Part shown: positions 1-9,689 of the stretch, piece by piece
How the letters are laid out: every line of letters starts with the position of its first letter
Position numbering within the stretch: the first letter of the stretch is position 1
NCBI GenBank assembly: GCA_963576725.1
Contig: OY755239.1
Location: forward strand, 62,414,953-62,478,952
Reading direction: 5' to 3'
Origin: Azorinus chamasolen
Taxonomy: Eukaryota > Mollusca > Bivalvia > Cardiida > Solecurtidae
DNA length: 64,000 nt
Notes under the pieces: model-generated
Database searches by the model: none
Seen by the model: only the letters and a program-made list of their open reading frames with translations
Told to the model about the DNA's origin: nothing
Position numbers and translations under genes: made by a program

Positions 1-39
1 GAAGATTTTTCCCAATTAGACAAATAAGGAAAGCGGACA

Positions 40-195
40 AATATTTTTTCCAAACAAAAATTATACATAGGAAAGGTCAAAGGAAGGTTTTTATTATCTT
101 ACTTATGTTAAGCAGAAGAATTTTTTTTCCGAAAACAAAAATACATAGAAATAATCCAAGTAATGTTTTTATTATCTTACTTATGTTAAGCAGAA
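40..195. repeat. 78-bp tandem duplication covering a splice donor
   Basis: Two copies (40-117 and 118-195) share the block ending ATTATCTTACTTATGTTAAG with a shift of exactly 78 bp. On the minus strand this block is the end of the candidate exon plus its GTAAGA donor, so a second donor lies at 101-102. The unit is 26 codons long and stays open, so use of the distal donor would add 26 residues in frame. Confidence 0.7.
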
Positions 196-268
196 CTCCG
201 CTGTCAGCAGGATAGGCTTCCAGAAGTATCTGTGTAACAATGGCAATGATGACTGGCTGGACTAGCAC
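181..268 (-). CDS. Candidate internal coding exon of an unidentified gene
   Basis: Read on the minus strand, a pyrimidine-rich acceptor ending TTTCAG at 269-274 is followed by 88 nt of open frame beginning VLVQPVIIAIVTQILLEAYP. It ends at a donor, ATAA|GTAAGA (GT at 179-180). The codons look non-repetitive and the peptide is strongly helical and hydrophobic, like part of an armadillo/HEAT-type helical protein, though no family is recognised. The exon starts in phase 0 and ends in phase 1. The start phase matches the end phase of the candidate exon at 35395-35604 on the same strand, so the two could be consecutive exons around a 35-kb intron. Its 3' end and donor are duplicated just downstream. 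What is seen is the open frame and splice signals; that it is a gene is inferred. Confidence 0.5.
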
Positions 269-334
269 CTGAAACATATAAAACTAACTGGTATAATGGC
301 AAAGCTTAACCCAACTTAACACGTTAATCTCATA

Positions 335-517
335 CAGAGCTACAGATAAAGGTGCATGCCCAACTACTAAAAATCTTCATTTCTCCATCAAACCCTATAC
401 TGTGACCACTCTTTAGAATCGTCTCGAAGAGATGATTCTAGAGAGTGGTCACAGTATATGATTTGTGGAGATATAAACAAGGTATTCTTAAAAATGTTTA
501 TCTTATCTGGAGTTCTG
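335..517 (+). mobile_element. S6 snapback element, copy 1
   Basis: Ends are CAGAGCTACAGATAA at the left and TTATCTGGAGTTCTG at the right. The centre (about 400-453) is a long hairpin whose arms read TGTGACCACTCTTTAGAATC and its complement with a few mismatches. Non-coding and about 183 bp long. It abuts a T2 fragment on its right. Confidence 0.7.
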
Positions 518-687
518 TCCATAAATATGCCTTTTATGCTTTTACAAACAGAGTAGATGCAGATCAGACCACTCCTATAGGAGTCATCTGATACGGGTCT
601 GCTCTGTTTGTTTATGGAATAATATAGATGTGATTCTATAGTTTCTGCTTTGGCAAAACTTTCATGGTTAATATGCCATATTAAAAA
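518..687 (-). mobile_element. T2 fragment, reverse, end missing
   Basis: Starts TCCATAAATATGCC without the usual TTAACCCTTTAC. It holds the central palindrome around ACTCCTATAGGAGT (570-583) and part of the long arm, and stops at the R element starting at 688. Confidence 0.6.
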
Positions 688-1490
688 CAAGAGTGCCAGT
701 GGGCACAATATACGCCCGTCGGGGTCTTGTTCAACATAAACTGGGGTTAACGTATTTGCTGAACTCAAATTCTAAGCCCAATTTTGTGACCAAGTTTCAA
801 GGTTGTAAATAGGCATACTTTAACAAAAAACCTTAACCAAAAATTCTAAATATAAAAGTGCCATAATTGTGTCTAAATGCTTGACAGAATTACATTGTAT
901 TTACTCTTGCCTACAGATGAAGCTTCTGATGGTAACAAATGTTTCAAGTTTAAAAGCTTTATCTGGAAGGGTTATGTAAATAAGTGGACTTTAACCAAAA
1001 CTTTAACCAAAAATTCCAAGCTAAAAAGCGTCATAATTATGTCAAAATGTTAGACAGAGTTCTGTACTCTTGCCTACAGGTGAAGCTTGTGATGGTGAAC
1101 AAGTGCTCCAAGTTTAAAAGCTTTATTTCAAAGGGTTATGTAAATAAGTGGACTTTAACCAAAACCTTACCCAAAAATTCTAAGTTAAAAAGGGGCATAA
1201 CTCGGTCAAAATGCTTGACAGAGTTATGTACTCTTGCCTACAGGTGCAAGTTATGATGGTTAACAAGTGTTCCAAGTTTAAAAGCTTTATCTCAAAGGGT
1301 TATGTAAATAAATGGACTTTAACAATTCTAAGTTAAAAAGGGGCATAATTCAGTAAAAATGCTTGACAGAGTTATTTACTCTTGCCTACTGGTGAAGGTT
1401 GTGACGGTGAACAAGTGTTCCAAGTTTCAAAGCTTTATCACAAAGTGTTATGTAAATAAGTGGACTAAAATGTTCCACATAAATTGAGGT
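688..1490 (+). mobile_element. R element with 164-bp tandem units, 3' end not found
   Basis: It begins CAAGAG followed by the hairpin GTGCCAGTGGGCAC, the same plan as the CAAGAGGGCC elements elsewhere. From about 780 it carries four tandem units keyed by ACAAGTGTTCCAAGTTT at about 927, 1091, 1255 and 1402, spaced 164, 164 and 147 bp; the last has a 17-bp internal deletion. Small open frames here repeat with the units and are not genes. No terminal hairpin is seen before the sequence changes near 1490. Confidence 0.65.
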
Positions 1491-1863
1491 TAACATTTTC
1501 AGGGCTTTCCCCAGGCCCTTTTCGCATGACGGGCCCGACATTCTATCTTTGTCGGTGGCGAAAATCCGACACCCCTTAATTTCTCCGACATGTTAAAATT
1601 CTCGAGCCGACGCCCTTTCAAACGTGTTTGTTTATATGTCATTTTAAGTGACAAGTATACACACAGACAGACTTCCCCTGGTGTTGCAGTGTCTCAAGCT
1701 ATTAGCCAACACCCGCAGCGCGTGCCGTACGCATGGCTGATTGCATGTCGCGTGTAAACAATTAACCGCTGAAGCAGTTCAGAGGTGCGATACGGTTAAA
1801 CGAACAAACAATTCAGCCCATTGAGAAGAAGGTTCCAGAAAGTCAAACCAACAAAAACAACGA
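1490..1863 (+). other. CpG-containing unique stretch upstream of a candidate first exon
   Basis: Less AT-rich than its surroundings, with many CpG steps (for example CCGCAGCGCGTGCCGTACGC near 1710). No open frame is convincing. It could be the promoter and 5' UTR of the exon at 1864, or an older mobile element; the sequence does not decide. Confidence 0.25.
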
Positions 1864-1924
1864 ATGTCGGGAGCGGACACGAAATCGGGGAAAAACATTC
1901 GCGGGCTCACTGAAAGTTCAAAGC
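1864..1924 (+). CDS. Candidate first coding exon (MSGADTK...)
   Basis: An ATG in an A-rich context (AACAACGAATGTC) opens 20 codons reading MSGADTKSGKNIRGLTESSK. They end at a strong donor, AAGC|GTAAGT, with GT at 1925-1926, leaving phase 1. The upstream 350 bp is CpG-containing, as expected near a start. If spliced to the acceptor at 2715 it would reach a stop after four more codons, so the true partner exon is unknown. It could also be the start of an old transposon gene. No family recognised. Confidence 0.3.
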
Positions 1925-2318
1925 GTAAGTTTGTCTTATATAGGCTACCGATTTTAAAACTGTAATTGGACTAATTACGTGGACTCCAGTTGAATTTGTT
2001 CTGCATACTCGATTTATATCGGAACAAAGAACTTCCATTCCTTATACATATATGATTAAATCAAGTTTCTTCTTGATTTGTAAAGGCCGAATGCACGTAA
2101 GCATGACGTTTGAAACAATTATGTCCTGGACTGGCAAAACTACCGATAATTTGACAAGATTCATCAATATTTAGAAAAATTTCACCATCTATTTAATTTG
2201 TCAAATAATATTGATAGAAATACTTGAATATTTAATAACGACTGTTGGAACTGAAGTTCGATGCGAGCGTCCCAGGGACACGTCGTCCCGGCCGATTTCA
2301 ATGTCAATTAAATTTGTT
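1925..2318. other. Unassigned AT-rich sequence
   Basis: Nothing recognised except a short GC-rich patch at about 2263-2300. No repeat family from the rest of the window matches here. Confidence 0.4.
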
Positions 2319-2438
2319 ACACGATGTAATGCGCATACTGAGTGAATATTGACTATTCAGTATAAATCTCCATAAATACACGATGTAATGCACATACTGA
2401 GTGAATATTGACTATTCAGTATAAATATCCATAAATAC
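2319..2438. repeat. 59-bp tandem duplication
   Basis: Two nearly identical units starting ACGATGTAATGC at 2321 and 2380. Each contains the short inverted repeat ACTGAGTGAATATTGACTAT. Confidence 0.75.
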
Positions 2439-2590
2439 ATCTTTGCAAACAGAGTAGATCCAGATTAGACAAATTCTATAGGAACTGACTGATAAGGATC
2501 TACACTCTTTCTACCAAACAGTAGTTTAGAGCCTGGTTTATAGCTTCTGACCATGTATTATGCAAAATTGTCTAGAATAAAGGTATTGAT
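2439..2590 (-). mobile_element. Degenerate T2 fragment
   Basis: CTTTGCAAACAGAGTAGATC followed by a decayed centre and part of the T2 long arm. No intact ends. Confidence 0.45.
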
Positions 2591-2619
2591 TTTTTTTCCG
2601 GGGGGGGGGGGGGGGGGGG
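2591..2619. repeat. T-run followed by a 20-base G homopolymer
   Basis: Seven T, CC, then 20 G at 2600-2619. Length is likely unreliable in sequencing. Confidence 0.8.
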
Positions 2620-2715
2620 TTCATAGATCTTTATCAAATATTGGTTTTGATTGTAGTCTCATGTTACTTCCATGGTACATAGTCAGACTCTTTTCACAAG
2701 CTTCACTTTTTTCAG

Positions 2716-2907
2716 ACTTTGAGAGATGATTCTCTGAACTGAAACGTTAAAAGGACCAGTGTCCCATACATCAACCTCCAATCCCTTCTGACGACTTTCA
2801 CACAAGGTCCTTTAACATTGGAATTTCCATACCATGAGGCTGTGAAAATGTGGACAGCAACCAAGCACAGGCCTTTCAGTGTGATGAGTGAATTTTCCAA
2901 TTATTGA
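2716..2907 (+). CDS. Candidate 3'-terminal exon, with an in-frame TGA
   Basis: A good acceptor (CACTTTTTTCAG, AG at 2714-2715) precedes an open stretch. From 2743 to the TGA at 2905-2907 there are 54 sense codons, beginning NVKRTSVPYINLQSLLTTFT, with protein-like composition. An AATAAA lies 193 bp beyond the stop. The oddity is a TGA at 2740-2742 in the same frame between the acceptor and the open stretch. Either the exon starts at a weaker AG (2752-2753), or TGA 2740 is the true stop and the rest is UTR, or the gene is broken. The opposite strand also has a 62-codon frame, which looks less protein-like. No family recognised. Confidence 0.35.
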
Positions 2908-3120
2908 AACTACATGTAGTTCAGACCAGAAGTTTTAAGCAATTAAGACTTAAGTATACAGTGCCTGTTCTACTTGCAATTTTTTTTTTATCTTTGTGAA
3001 TTTGCAAAAGAACTGTTCTAAAAGTTTCGTGCAAGGAAGGTGGTGCTGTGGTTGTAGATATGTTTAATGTGTATTCTGTTTTTTTGTACAAACATGTGCA
3101 ATAAAAAACTTTCAAGAGCC
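2908..3120 (+). other. Candidate 3' UTR
   Basis: Unique sequence between the stop at 2907 and a likely cleavage site shortly after the AATAAA at 3100. It contains a T9 run near 2980 and no known repeat. Confidence 0.3.
3100..3105 (+). promoter_or_regulatory. AATAAA polyadenylation signal (candidate)
   Basis: AATAAA in the context TGTGCAATAAAAAACTTTC, about 195 bp after the stop of the candidate terminal exon, a normal distance for a short 3' UTR. Confidence 0.35.
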
Positions 3121-3204
3121 CTACTGTAGCTTTTACTTTATATCAGAAAATGCAAAATATTCACCATGATAACCTCATTTTTTTCAAATTTTTCGCCGCG
3201 GCGC

Positions 3205-3286
3205 TAGCTCCTGCAGGAGCTGTCTCATCTGGGTCTTCACTATTTACAGGTAGGTATATTGACGTGAATAGCTAGCGAAGGGTTAA
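3205..3286 (+). mobile_element. T4 right half
   Basis: Starts inside the palindrome (AGCTCCTGCAGGAGCTGTCT) and runs to AGCGAAGGGTTAA. The left arm is gone. Confidence 0.7.
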
Positions 3287-3409
3287 ATACCATCTATCAC
3301 TCTACATACTATGGCAAATAGTGCAGATCAAAATTAAACTGCTCCTAAACATGTTTCCTACTATGTCAGTCTAATTGAAAATTATCAAAAGGATACCAAA
3401 TCAAATTCC

Positions 3410-3604
3410 TGTAGAACCTGTGTTAAGTGGTCATCAAAAAGATATCAGTATGGGCCTGTAGGGTAGGTGGTAGCTTGATGCAGGTCAAAAGTAATGCAAA
3501 AGGGAGCTTTCTGCATTATGTGTGTCCTGCATTAAGCAACCACCTGCTATTTAAGACTTTGATGTTCAATAAATGAATGGTCACTTAAGGCAGGTTCTAC
3601 TGTA
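3410..3604 (+). mobile_element. P1 element, uninterrupted
   Basis: Ends are GTAGAACCTGTGTTAAG and CAGGTTCTACTGTA. The left half of the core is damaged and the right half reads GGGAGCTTTCTGCATTATG. Valuable as an empty-site control: the TTAA in CTGTGTTAAGTGGTCATC is the spot where T elements sit in other P1 copies (38337, 39661, 62285). Confidence 0.75.
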
Positions 3605-3656
3605 CTCAGTTTAAATAACTAATGGTGATGAAAGACTGGGCAACTAAAAACTGTTA

Positions 3657-3795
3657 AATCAGATCTATATAATTCCATAAGCAAACAGAGGAGACTGAGG
3701 CTGATCAGACAGCTCCTACAGAAGCTGTCTGATCTGAGTATACTCTGTTTGCGAAGGCGCAAAAAGCAATATTTACTGAGTAAGGGGTGAAGATA
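3657..3795 (+). mobile_element. T2 with most of its long arm deleted
   Basis: Retains the inner arm (CAGATCTATATAATTCCATA), a good palindrome (AGCAAACAGAGGAGACTGAG), and a decayed right end ACTGAGTAAGGGGT. Confidence 0.65.
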
Positions 3796-3860
3796 ATTCC
3801 TTGCAAATTTTTTACACTTGACACACTAAACAATTGTCATTTGCAAATAGTGTACTCTGC

Positions 3861-4066
3861 TTAAACCTTTCCTCCATAAAAATCACCTATTGAAACCATT
3901 GTGATAAATAGAGCATTTGCTCCTATGGAACAAATGCTCTATTTATCACAATGGTTTTAACTACAAAATCCTAAAATTGTCCTTTTCTCTAGTTAATGCT
4001 CCTTAATTTCCGTACATTTATTCAAAATGGTTGGATCTAAAAATAGCCTATGAGGGAATGGGTTAA
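3861..4066 (-). mobile_element. T3 element, reverse
   Basis: TTAAACCTTTCCTCCATAAA to GAGGGAATGGGTTAA. The hairpin arms GATAAATAGAGCATTTGCTC are complete. The left arm is shortened by about 30 bp against better copies. Confidence 0.8.
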
Positions 4067-4107
4067 ATTAAAACAATGTATTTTCTTGAATATCTTTCCA
4101 TACACAT

Positions 4108-4205
4108 TATCAGGGTGACAAACAGTTTGGATCCTGATGAGATACAAATATAATCTACATTTCTTTTGGATCCAGACTGTTTTCAAAGGCTGTCACGAAT
4201 TTGCT
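4108..4205 (+). mobile_element. T7-type core fragment
   Basis: ACAAACAGTTTGGATCCTGA and its partner GGATCCAGACTGTTTTC flank a degraded loop. Confidence 0.5.
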
Positions 4206-4329
4206 GGTAGAGTGCCCACATCTTTAGGGTCACTGAATTTCACCCTTACAACACTGACTTATCAAAACCGACTATTCCAAAAATCACACAGGTCTCAATT
4301 ATTCAATGATTTTTCTCAAGAAAAATGTA

Positions 4330-4405
4330 ACATGGCCAACAGTTCAGACCCTGATGAGAGGGCTCCTCTGGGATCCGTCTCATCTGGGTCTACACTTTTT
4401 GCAAA
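4330..4405 (+). mobile_element. Palindromic core fragment of the 52.4-kb type
   Basis: CAGACCCTGATGAGAGGGCT pairs loosely with GGATCCGTCTCATCTGGGTC. Similar to the better copy at 52400-52478. Confidence 0.5.
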
Positions 4406-4544
4406 GGACATTAGTGACCCGTGTCCCGCACTGTAAGAGCTAATGCAGAAAATGACAGGAATAGTCACTTGAACCATAATGCAAAGTGCTTTCCTTTTTT
4501 GTCTTTTTGAAAACAGTAATATCCAAAATGATATTCATAATGTT

Positions 4545-5000
4545 TACCTTTTGAATGCCAGAAACAAATCTTCTGGCATTTGCAAACAGTGTAGAGCCAG
4601 ATCACGGGGCTCCTAGAGGAGCCTTGTAATAAGGGTCTTCAGTGTTTGTCATTCAAAATCCTCAAGTGGGTTTAACCCTTTCCCTGTTCTGTGTTTATTA
4701 CAAATTTCAACACCTACTGAATATTCATGGACAAAATAGTTATAAAGAAATATGGAAGGTGGAACATTGTAGACATTTTAGAAAGCAAAGAAACAGATTT
4801 ATCAAATTCTATAAGCAAACAGAGTAGACCCTGATCAGACGGCTCCTCTAGGAGCCGTCTGATCTGGGTCTACTCTGTTTGCAAATGCGTGAAAACACGT
4901 TTATATGAGGGAAAGGGTTAAACCTTTCATAATGAATGGTCTCTGCGGTTAAACATTGATGGGTCATTCCATTTTGAATATCCAGCATTCAAAATGTTAA
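4545..5000 (+). mobile_element. T8 element split by a T1 insertion
   Basis: The left end TTACCTTTTGAATGC and the right end GCATTCAAAATGTTAA are inverted repeats. The left part includes a hairpin core (GGGGCTCCTAGAGGAGCC). The element is interrupted at an internal TTAA by a complete T1 (4672-4921). A second T8 copy at 52842-53302 is interrupted at the same TTAA by a T2. Confidence 0.6.
4672..4921 (+). mobile_element. T1 snapback element, full length, reference copy
   Basis: 250 bp from TTAACCCTTTCCCTGTTCTG to GAGGGAAAGGGTTAA. Long left arm with AATATTCATGGACAAAATAG; central palindrome AGCAAACAGAGTAGACCCTG / its complement around GGCTCCTCTAGGAGCC; short right arm. No coding capacity. TTAA plus CCC/GGG ends are the hallmark of piggyBac-type elements, and this would be a non-autonomous one. 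Confidence 0.85.
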
Positions 5001-5115
5001 CTCTTTGCCTGCTAACAGCGACCTGACTGTCATCCGCAAACAGCTTGGATCCAGATGAGACGCCAAGTAACTTGGTGCCTGACATCAGGATCCAAGCTGT
5101 GTGAAACTCGGCCAA
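4997..5115 (+). mobile_element. T7-related element, right end decayed
   Basis: TTAACTCTTTGCCTGCTAAC, then a hairpin with arms GCAAACAGCTTGGATCC. It shares the TTAA at 4997-5000 with the T8 end. Confidence 0.6.
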
Positions 5116-5177
5116 TTATTAGTTTCTCAAAAACTTCAATGAATCTGAAGTATAATGAATTATACAACTATGAGGAG

Positions 5178-5369
5178 CAGAGCTACAGATAAACATGCAT
5201 ACTCAATTACTAAAATCATCATTTCTCCACCAAACCGTATGCTGTGACCACTCTTTAGAATTGTCTTGAAGAGACAATTCTAAAGAGTGGTCACAACATA
5301 GGGCTTGATGGAGAAATAAAGAAGTTATTCTTAAAAATCTTTTATTTTACGCATCTTATCTGGACCTCA
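5178..5369 (+). mobile_element. S6 snapback element, copy 2
   Basis: CAGAGCTACAGATAAACATG at the left and CTTATCTGGACCTC at the right. Hairpin arms centred near 5273 read ACTCTTTAGAATTGTCTTG and its complement. Confidence 0.75.
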
Positions 5370-5749
5370 GGGGAGTTTGAGGAGACATTATGTTTCCAGG
5401 AGGCTAAAGGTTAAGACGTGAAAGGATAATGACTACTTGGCAAATGTCGTCAACTCTCGTCGGTATCGAGATAATGATGCAAATTTCCATGTCCGCTATT
5501 TTTACATCATTTTTCAATCTCACCATAAAATTAATTGGCAAAACTATTGCATCTCAATCTGAAGAGATCACACAAGGATTAGCATTTAAACCTTTCATCA
5601 CTAAGTAACTTTAGCATGCAGAAAGTGTGGTCTCTTACAATTCTAAAAGCAGGTGGTGCATCCATTTATTTTCAAAATGCAGTGTCTGTGAGTCAAACAA
5701 TTTGGATTCTGAAGAAAATTTAATGCTGAGCTACACTGTATCTTAGGTG

Positions 5750-5970
5750 GTTTTTTGTTTGTTTTGTTTTGTGTTGTTTAACGTCAGTTTCTGCTCACTA
5801 TGGGCTAATTGGACACCCCAGAGAGAGGGGAGAGGATACAGAGCAACCCGGGCGTGATGCCCTACTCTTATTATCGACTGAGTTTCTCTGGTTCTTTTAG
5901 ATGCCCAGTGTAAAGCACTGATACATCGGACCTCGGTTTATAGTCTCATCCGAAGGACTTAGGTGGATCC
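5750..5970 (+). mobile_element. SINE-like mollusc repeat (tentative)
   Basis: Contains GTTGTTTAACGTCAGTTTCT followed by moderately GC-rich sequence unlike the snapback families. The GTTTAACGTC motif recalls dispersed SINE-like blocks known from molluscs. No A and B boxes or target duplication were confirmed by eye. Confidence 0.35.
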
Positions 5971-6020
5971 AAACAGTTGGCATAATTATTGGTCCACATG
6001 AGTTTTCAAAGAGTTATGTA

Positions 6021-7540
6021 TTACACTAAGTATTCAGACACCCAATCCCTACTTTCCACCATGTCCTAGTTACACTAAGTAGGTCCTAGTTACACTAAGT
6101 ATTGAGACACCCAATCTCTATTTTCCGCCATGTCCTAGTTACACTAAGTATTCAAACACCCAATCCCTACTTTCCACTATGTCCTAGTTACACTAAGTAT
6201 TTAGACACCCAATCCCTACTTTCCACCATGTCCTAGTTACACTAAGTATTTAGACACCCAATCCCTACTTTCCACCATGTCCTAGTTACACTAAGTATTT
6301 AGACACCCAATCCCTACTTTCCACCATGTCCTAGTTACACTAAGTATTCAGACACCCAATATCTACTTTCCACCATGTCCTACTTACACTAAGTATTTAG
6401 ACACCCAATCTCTTCTTTCCACCATGTCCTAGTTACACTAAGTATTTAGACACCCAATCTCTACTTTCCATCATGTCCTAGTTACACTAAGTATTCAGAC
6501 ACCCAATCCCTACTTTCCACCATGTCCTAGTTACACTAAGTATTTAGACACCCAATCTCTACTTTTCCACCATGTCCTAGTTACACTAAGTATTCAGACA
6601 CACAATCCATACTTTCCACCATGTCCTAGTTACACTAAGTATTCAAACACCCAATCTCTACTTTCCAACATGTCCTAGTTACACTAAGTATTTAGACACC
6701 CAATCCCTACTTTCCACCATGTCCTAGTTACATTAAGTATTTAGACACCCAATCCCTACTTTCCACCATGTCCTAGTTACACTAAGTATTTAGACACCCA
6801 ATCCCTACTTTCCACAATGTTCTAGTTACACTAAGTATTCAGACACTCAATATCTACTTTCCACCATGTCCTACTTACACTAAGTATTTAGACACCCAAT
6901 CTCTTCTTTCCACCATGTCCTAGTTACACTAGGTATTTAGACACCCAATCTCTACTTTCCACCATGTCCTAGTTACACTAAGTATTCAGACACCCAATCC
7001 ATACTTTCCACCATGTCCTAGTTACACTAAGTATTTAGACACCCAATCTCTACTTTCCTCCATGTCCTAGTTACACTAAGTATTCAGACACCCAATCCAT
7101 ACTTTCCACCATGTCCTAGTTACACTAAGTATTCAAACACCCAACCTCTACTTTCCACCATGTCCTAGTTACACTAAGTATTTAGACACCCAATCTCTAC
7201 TTTCAACCATGTCCTAGTTACACTAAGTATTTAGACATGCAATCTCTACTTTCCACCATGTCCTAGTTACACTAAGTATTTAGATACCCAATCCCTACCT
7301 TCCACCATGTCCTAATTTAACTAAGTATTCACCCAATCCCTTCTTTCCACCACTGATTCTAGTTACACTATTTATTCAGACACCCAGTCCCTACTTTCCA
7401 CCATGTCCTAGTTACACTAAGCCTTCTGACACTCAATTCCTTCTTTCCACCACATCCTAGCTTTACTAAGTATTTAGACATCCAATCCCTACTTTCCACC
7501 ATGTCCTAATTTCACTATTCATTCAGACACCCAAGTTCTC
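6021..7540. repeat. 49-bp satellite array, about 30 units
   Basis: The unit begins TTACACTAAGTATTTAGACA and ends ACCATGTCCTAG. Diagnostic variants recur at a spacing of about 490 bp: CAATATCTAC at about 6357 and 6847, and AATCCATAC at about 6604 and 7094. So ten-unit blocks were duplicated (a higher-order repeat). Units decay after about 7310. Confidence 0.9.
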
Positions 7541-8305
7541 CTCTCCCTCTCTACTATTACCTATTTACACTAAGTATTCATTCAGACACTAATATCTCAC
7601 AGTCTCCAACAAACCTTCCTAAGTATTCAGACACCCAATCTCCCTCTTCAATTATACACTAATTCAGACACCCAATCTCCGATCTCCACCATACACTAAG
7701 TACTCAGACACCCAATCTCCCATTTCAATCATACTCTAATTCAGACACCCAATCTCCCATCTCCATCATACACTAAGTAATCAGACACCCAATCTCCCAT
7801 CTCAATCATACACTAATTCAGACACCCAATCTCCCATCTCAATCATACACTAATTCAGACACCCAATCTCCCATCTCCACCACACACTAAGTACTCAGAC
7901 ACCCAATTTCCCATTTCAATCATACTCTAATTCAGACACCCAATCTCCCAACTCCACCATACACTAAGTACTCAGACACCAAATCTCCCATCTCAATCAT
8001 ACTCTAATTCAGACACCCAATCTCTCATCTCCACCATAAACTTAGTACTCAGACACCCAATCTCCCATCTCCACCATACACTAATTCAGACACCCAATCT
8101 CCCAGCTACATCATACACTAATTCAGACAACGAATCTCCCCTCTCCACCATACACTAATTCAGACACCCAATCTCCCATCTACATCATACACTAATTCAG
8201 ACAACGAATCTCCCCTCTCCATCATACACTAATTCAGACACCAAATCTCCCCTCTCCACCAAACACTGATTCAGACATCCTATCTCCCAGTCTCTACCAT
8301 ACCTT
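7541..8305. repeat. 37-41-bp satellite derived from the 49-bp array
   Basis: Units keep TTCAGACACCCAATCTCC and CACTAA but have lost the CATGTCCTAG part. Spacing alternates between about 37 bp (CACTAATTCAG) and about 41 bp (CACTAAGTACTCAG). Confidence 0.85.
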
Positions 8306-8340
8306 AACTAGAGGTTTTTGTCATAAAAAAAGACCACCCC

Positions 8341-8394
<54 letters not shown>

Positions 8395-8408
8395 GAGCGA
8401 CACATTGT
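8306..8408 (+). mobile_element. Left part of an R element (48.2-kb type) interrupted by the 5-kb element
   Basis: Begins AACTAGAGGTTTTTGTCATA, like the element at 48157 (AACTAGAGGTTTGTTTTTGT). A 21-base C run (8337-8357) and a CA repeat follow. It resumes at 13443 with GGGGCAATAACTCC units. Confidence 0.55.
8337..8391. repeat. C homopolymer and (CA)n microsatellite
   Basis: 21 C followed by about 17 AC dinucleotides. Confidence 0.9.
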
Positions 8409-8426
8409 CAGGGTTACAGATAAGGT

Positions 8427-8927
8427 TTTGTGTTAATTGTGTATCTACTCCATACCTTTTCAAGGAATTGGGTAATGAGAATTTCAATTGAGTATCAAGA
8501 AAATTGTTACTCCATCAACTTGAAATGAATTGCTTTTTTACTCCAACAATTTTAGATTGAGTATATTATATATGCTATAAGCCTATACTCTATAACTGAG
8601 ATTGATGTATTTCACAGAAAGACCATTTTCGTTCTGCAATTCTAACAGTTCATTAATTGATACTCGACACTTCATTTGCCAACATTTCAACACCTCGTAT
8701 TAATTTACAGGAGTTATTAATTTAAGCCAAGGATACTTTGAAACCCATTTCTAACAGTAATTTTGCCAACTTTGGCACTTCTAGTAGCTTACGGATGTGT
8801 GACAACAGATTGACGGTTATATCACTGTCAACCTCTTTTTAGGCATTACACACCTTGTTCACAAGTACATCAATAATGATGCTTTTTACAAATCATTTCT
8901 GATTCGCCAAGGAAAGACTTAATGTAA
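8427..8927. other. Left internal segment of the 5-kb element
   Basis: AT-rich, unique in this window, no open frame of note. Confidence 0.4.
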
Positions 8928-9386
8928 CTAGAAATATCACTAAAGGTGATAAGTACCCCCACATGGCAGCTTTGATTGCAAATTCATGTTTGTGACACCA
9001 ACTACCATTGTGTAACAGGACAAAAACACAAAAATACTTAAAGTTCAGAGAGATAATTTTGCAATACCCAGTACTAAACAGTGAAAATTGTGTCATGTAC
9101 ATCTGCTATTTGTGGTTATTGTGTATGGAAAGTATCAATCGAATGACTTTAACAAGAGGGCCAGAATGGCCCTGACATCGCTCACCAGACAATCAGGAGA
9201 GAAGATTTTCAAATATGTCACTATATGTTTCTATAGAAAACTAGCCGGCCCTGGGATGGGGCAAATTTTAATTCAGAAAGAATAAATTAATCTATACTTA
9301 TGTTCAAAATTTTAGATATTTTCATTACATCTTCATGAGTTCATATGATATTATTATTCATATCTTATCTTAAGATTGATGTACTT

Positions 9387-9629
9387 TTAACCCTTCCCCT
9401 GTTCTATGTTTACTCAAAATTTCAATACCTAGTGAATATTCATGGACAAAATAGTTGTAATGAAATATGGAAAGTGGGACAGTATAGCCATTTTAGAAAG
9501 TAAAGAAACATATTTCAAATTCCAATGACAAACAGATCAGACCCTGATCAGACAGCTGCTATAGGAGCCGTCTGATTTGGGTCTGTTCTGTTTGCAAATG
9601 CAGGAAAAGTCACTCATATGAGGGCTTAA
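9387..9629 (+). mobile_element. T1 element nested in an R element
   Basis: TTAACCCTTCCCCTGTTCTA to ATGAGGGCTTAA (last C is a decay of GGGTTAA). Palindrome around GCTGCTATAGGAGCC. Confidence 0.8.
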
Positions 9630-9689
9630 GTAAACATATTATAAGTGCATGTATATTGTACACAAAATAAAAATAATTAAATGCAATTT

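Noticed and set aside
388..768. 126-codon minus-strand open frame
   Set aside because: It runs through an S6 hairpin, a T2 fragment and the start of an R element; no splice or protein signal.
5750..5970. tRNA gene
   Set aside because: No cloverleaf or convincing A/B boxes could be built by eye; kept only as a tentative SINE-like repeat.
6021..8305. CRISPR-like array of regular repeats
   Set aside because: Units are contiguous tandem repeats without unique spacers, and the DNA is animal.
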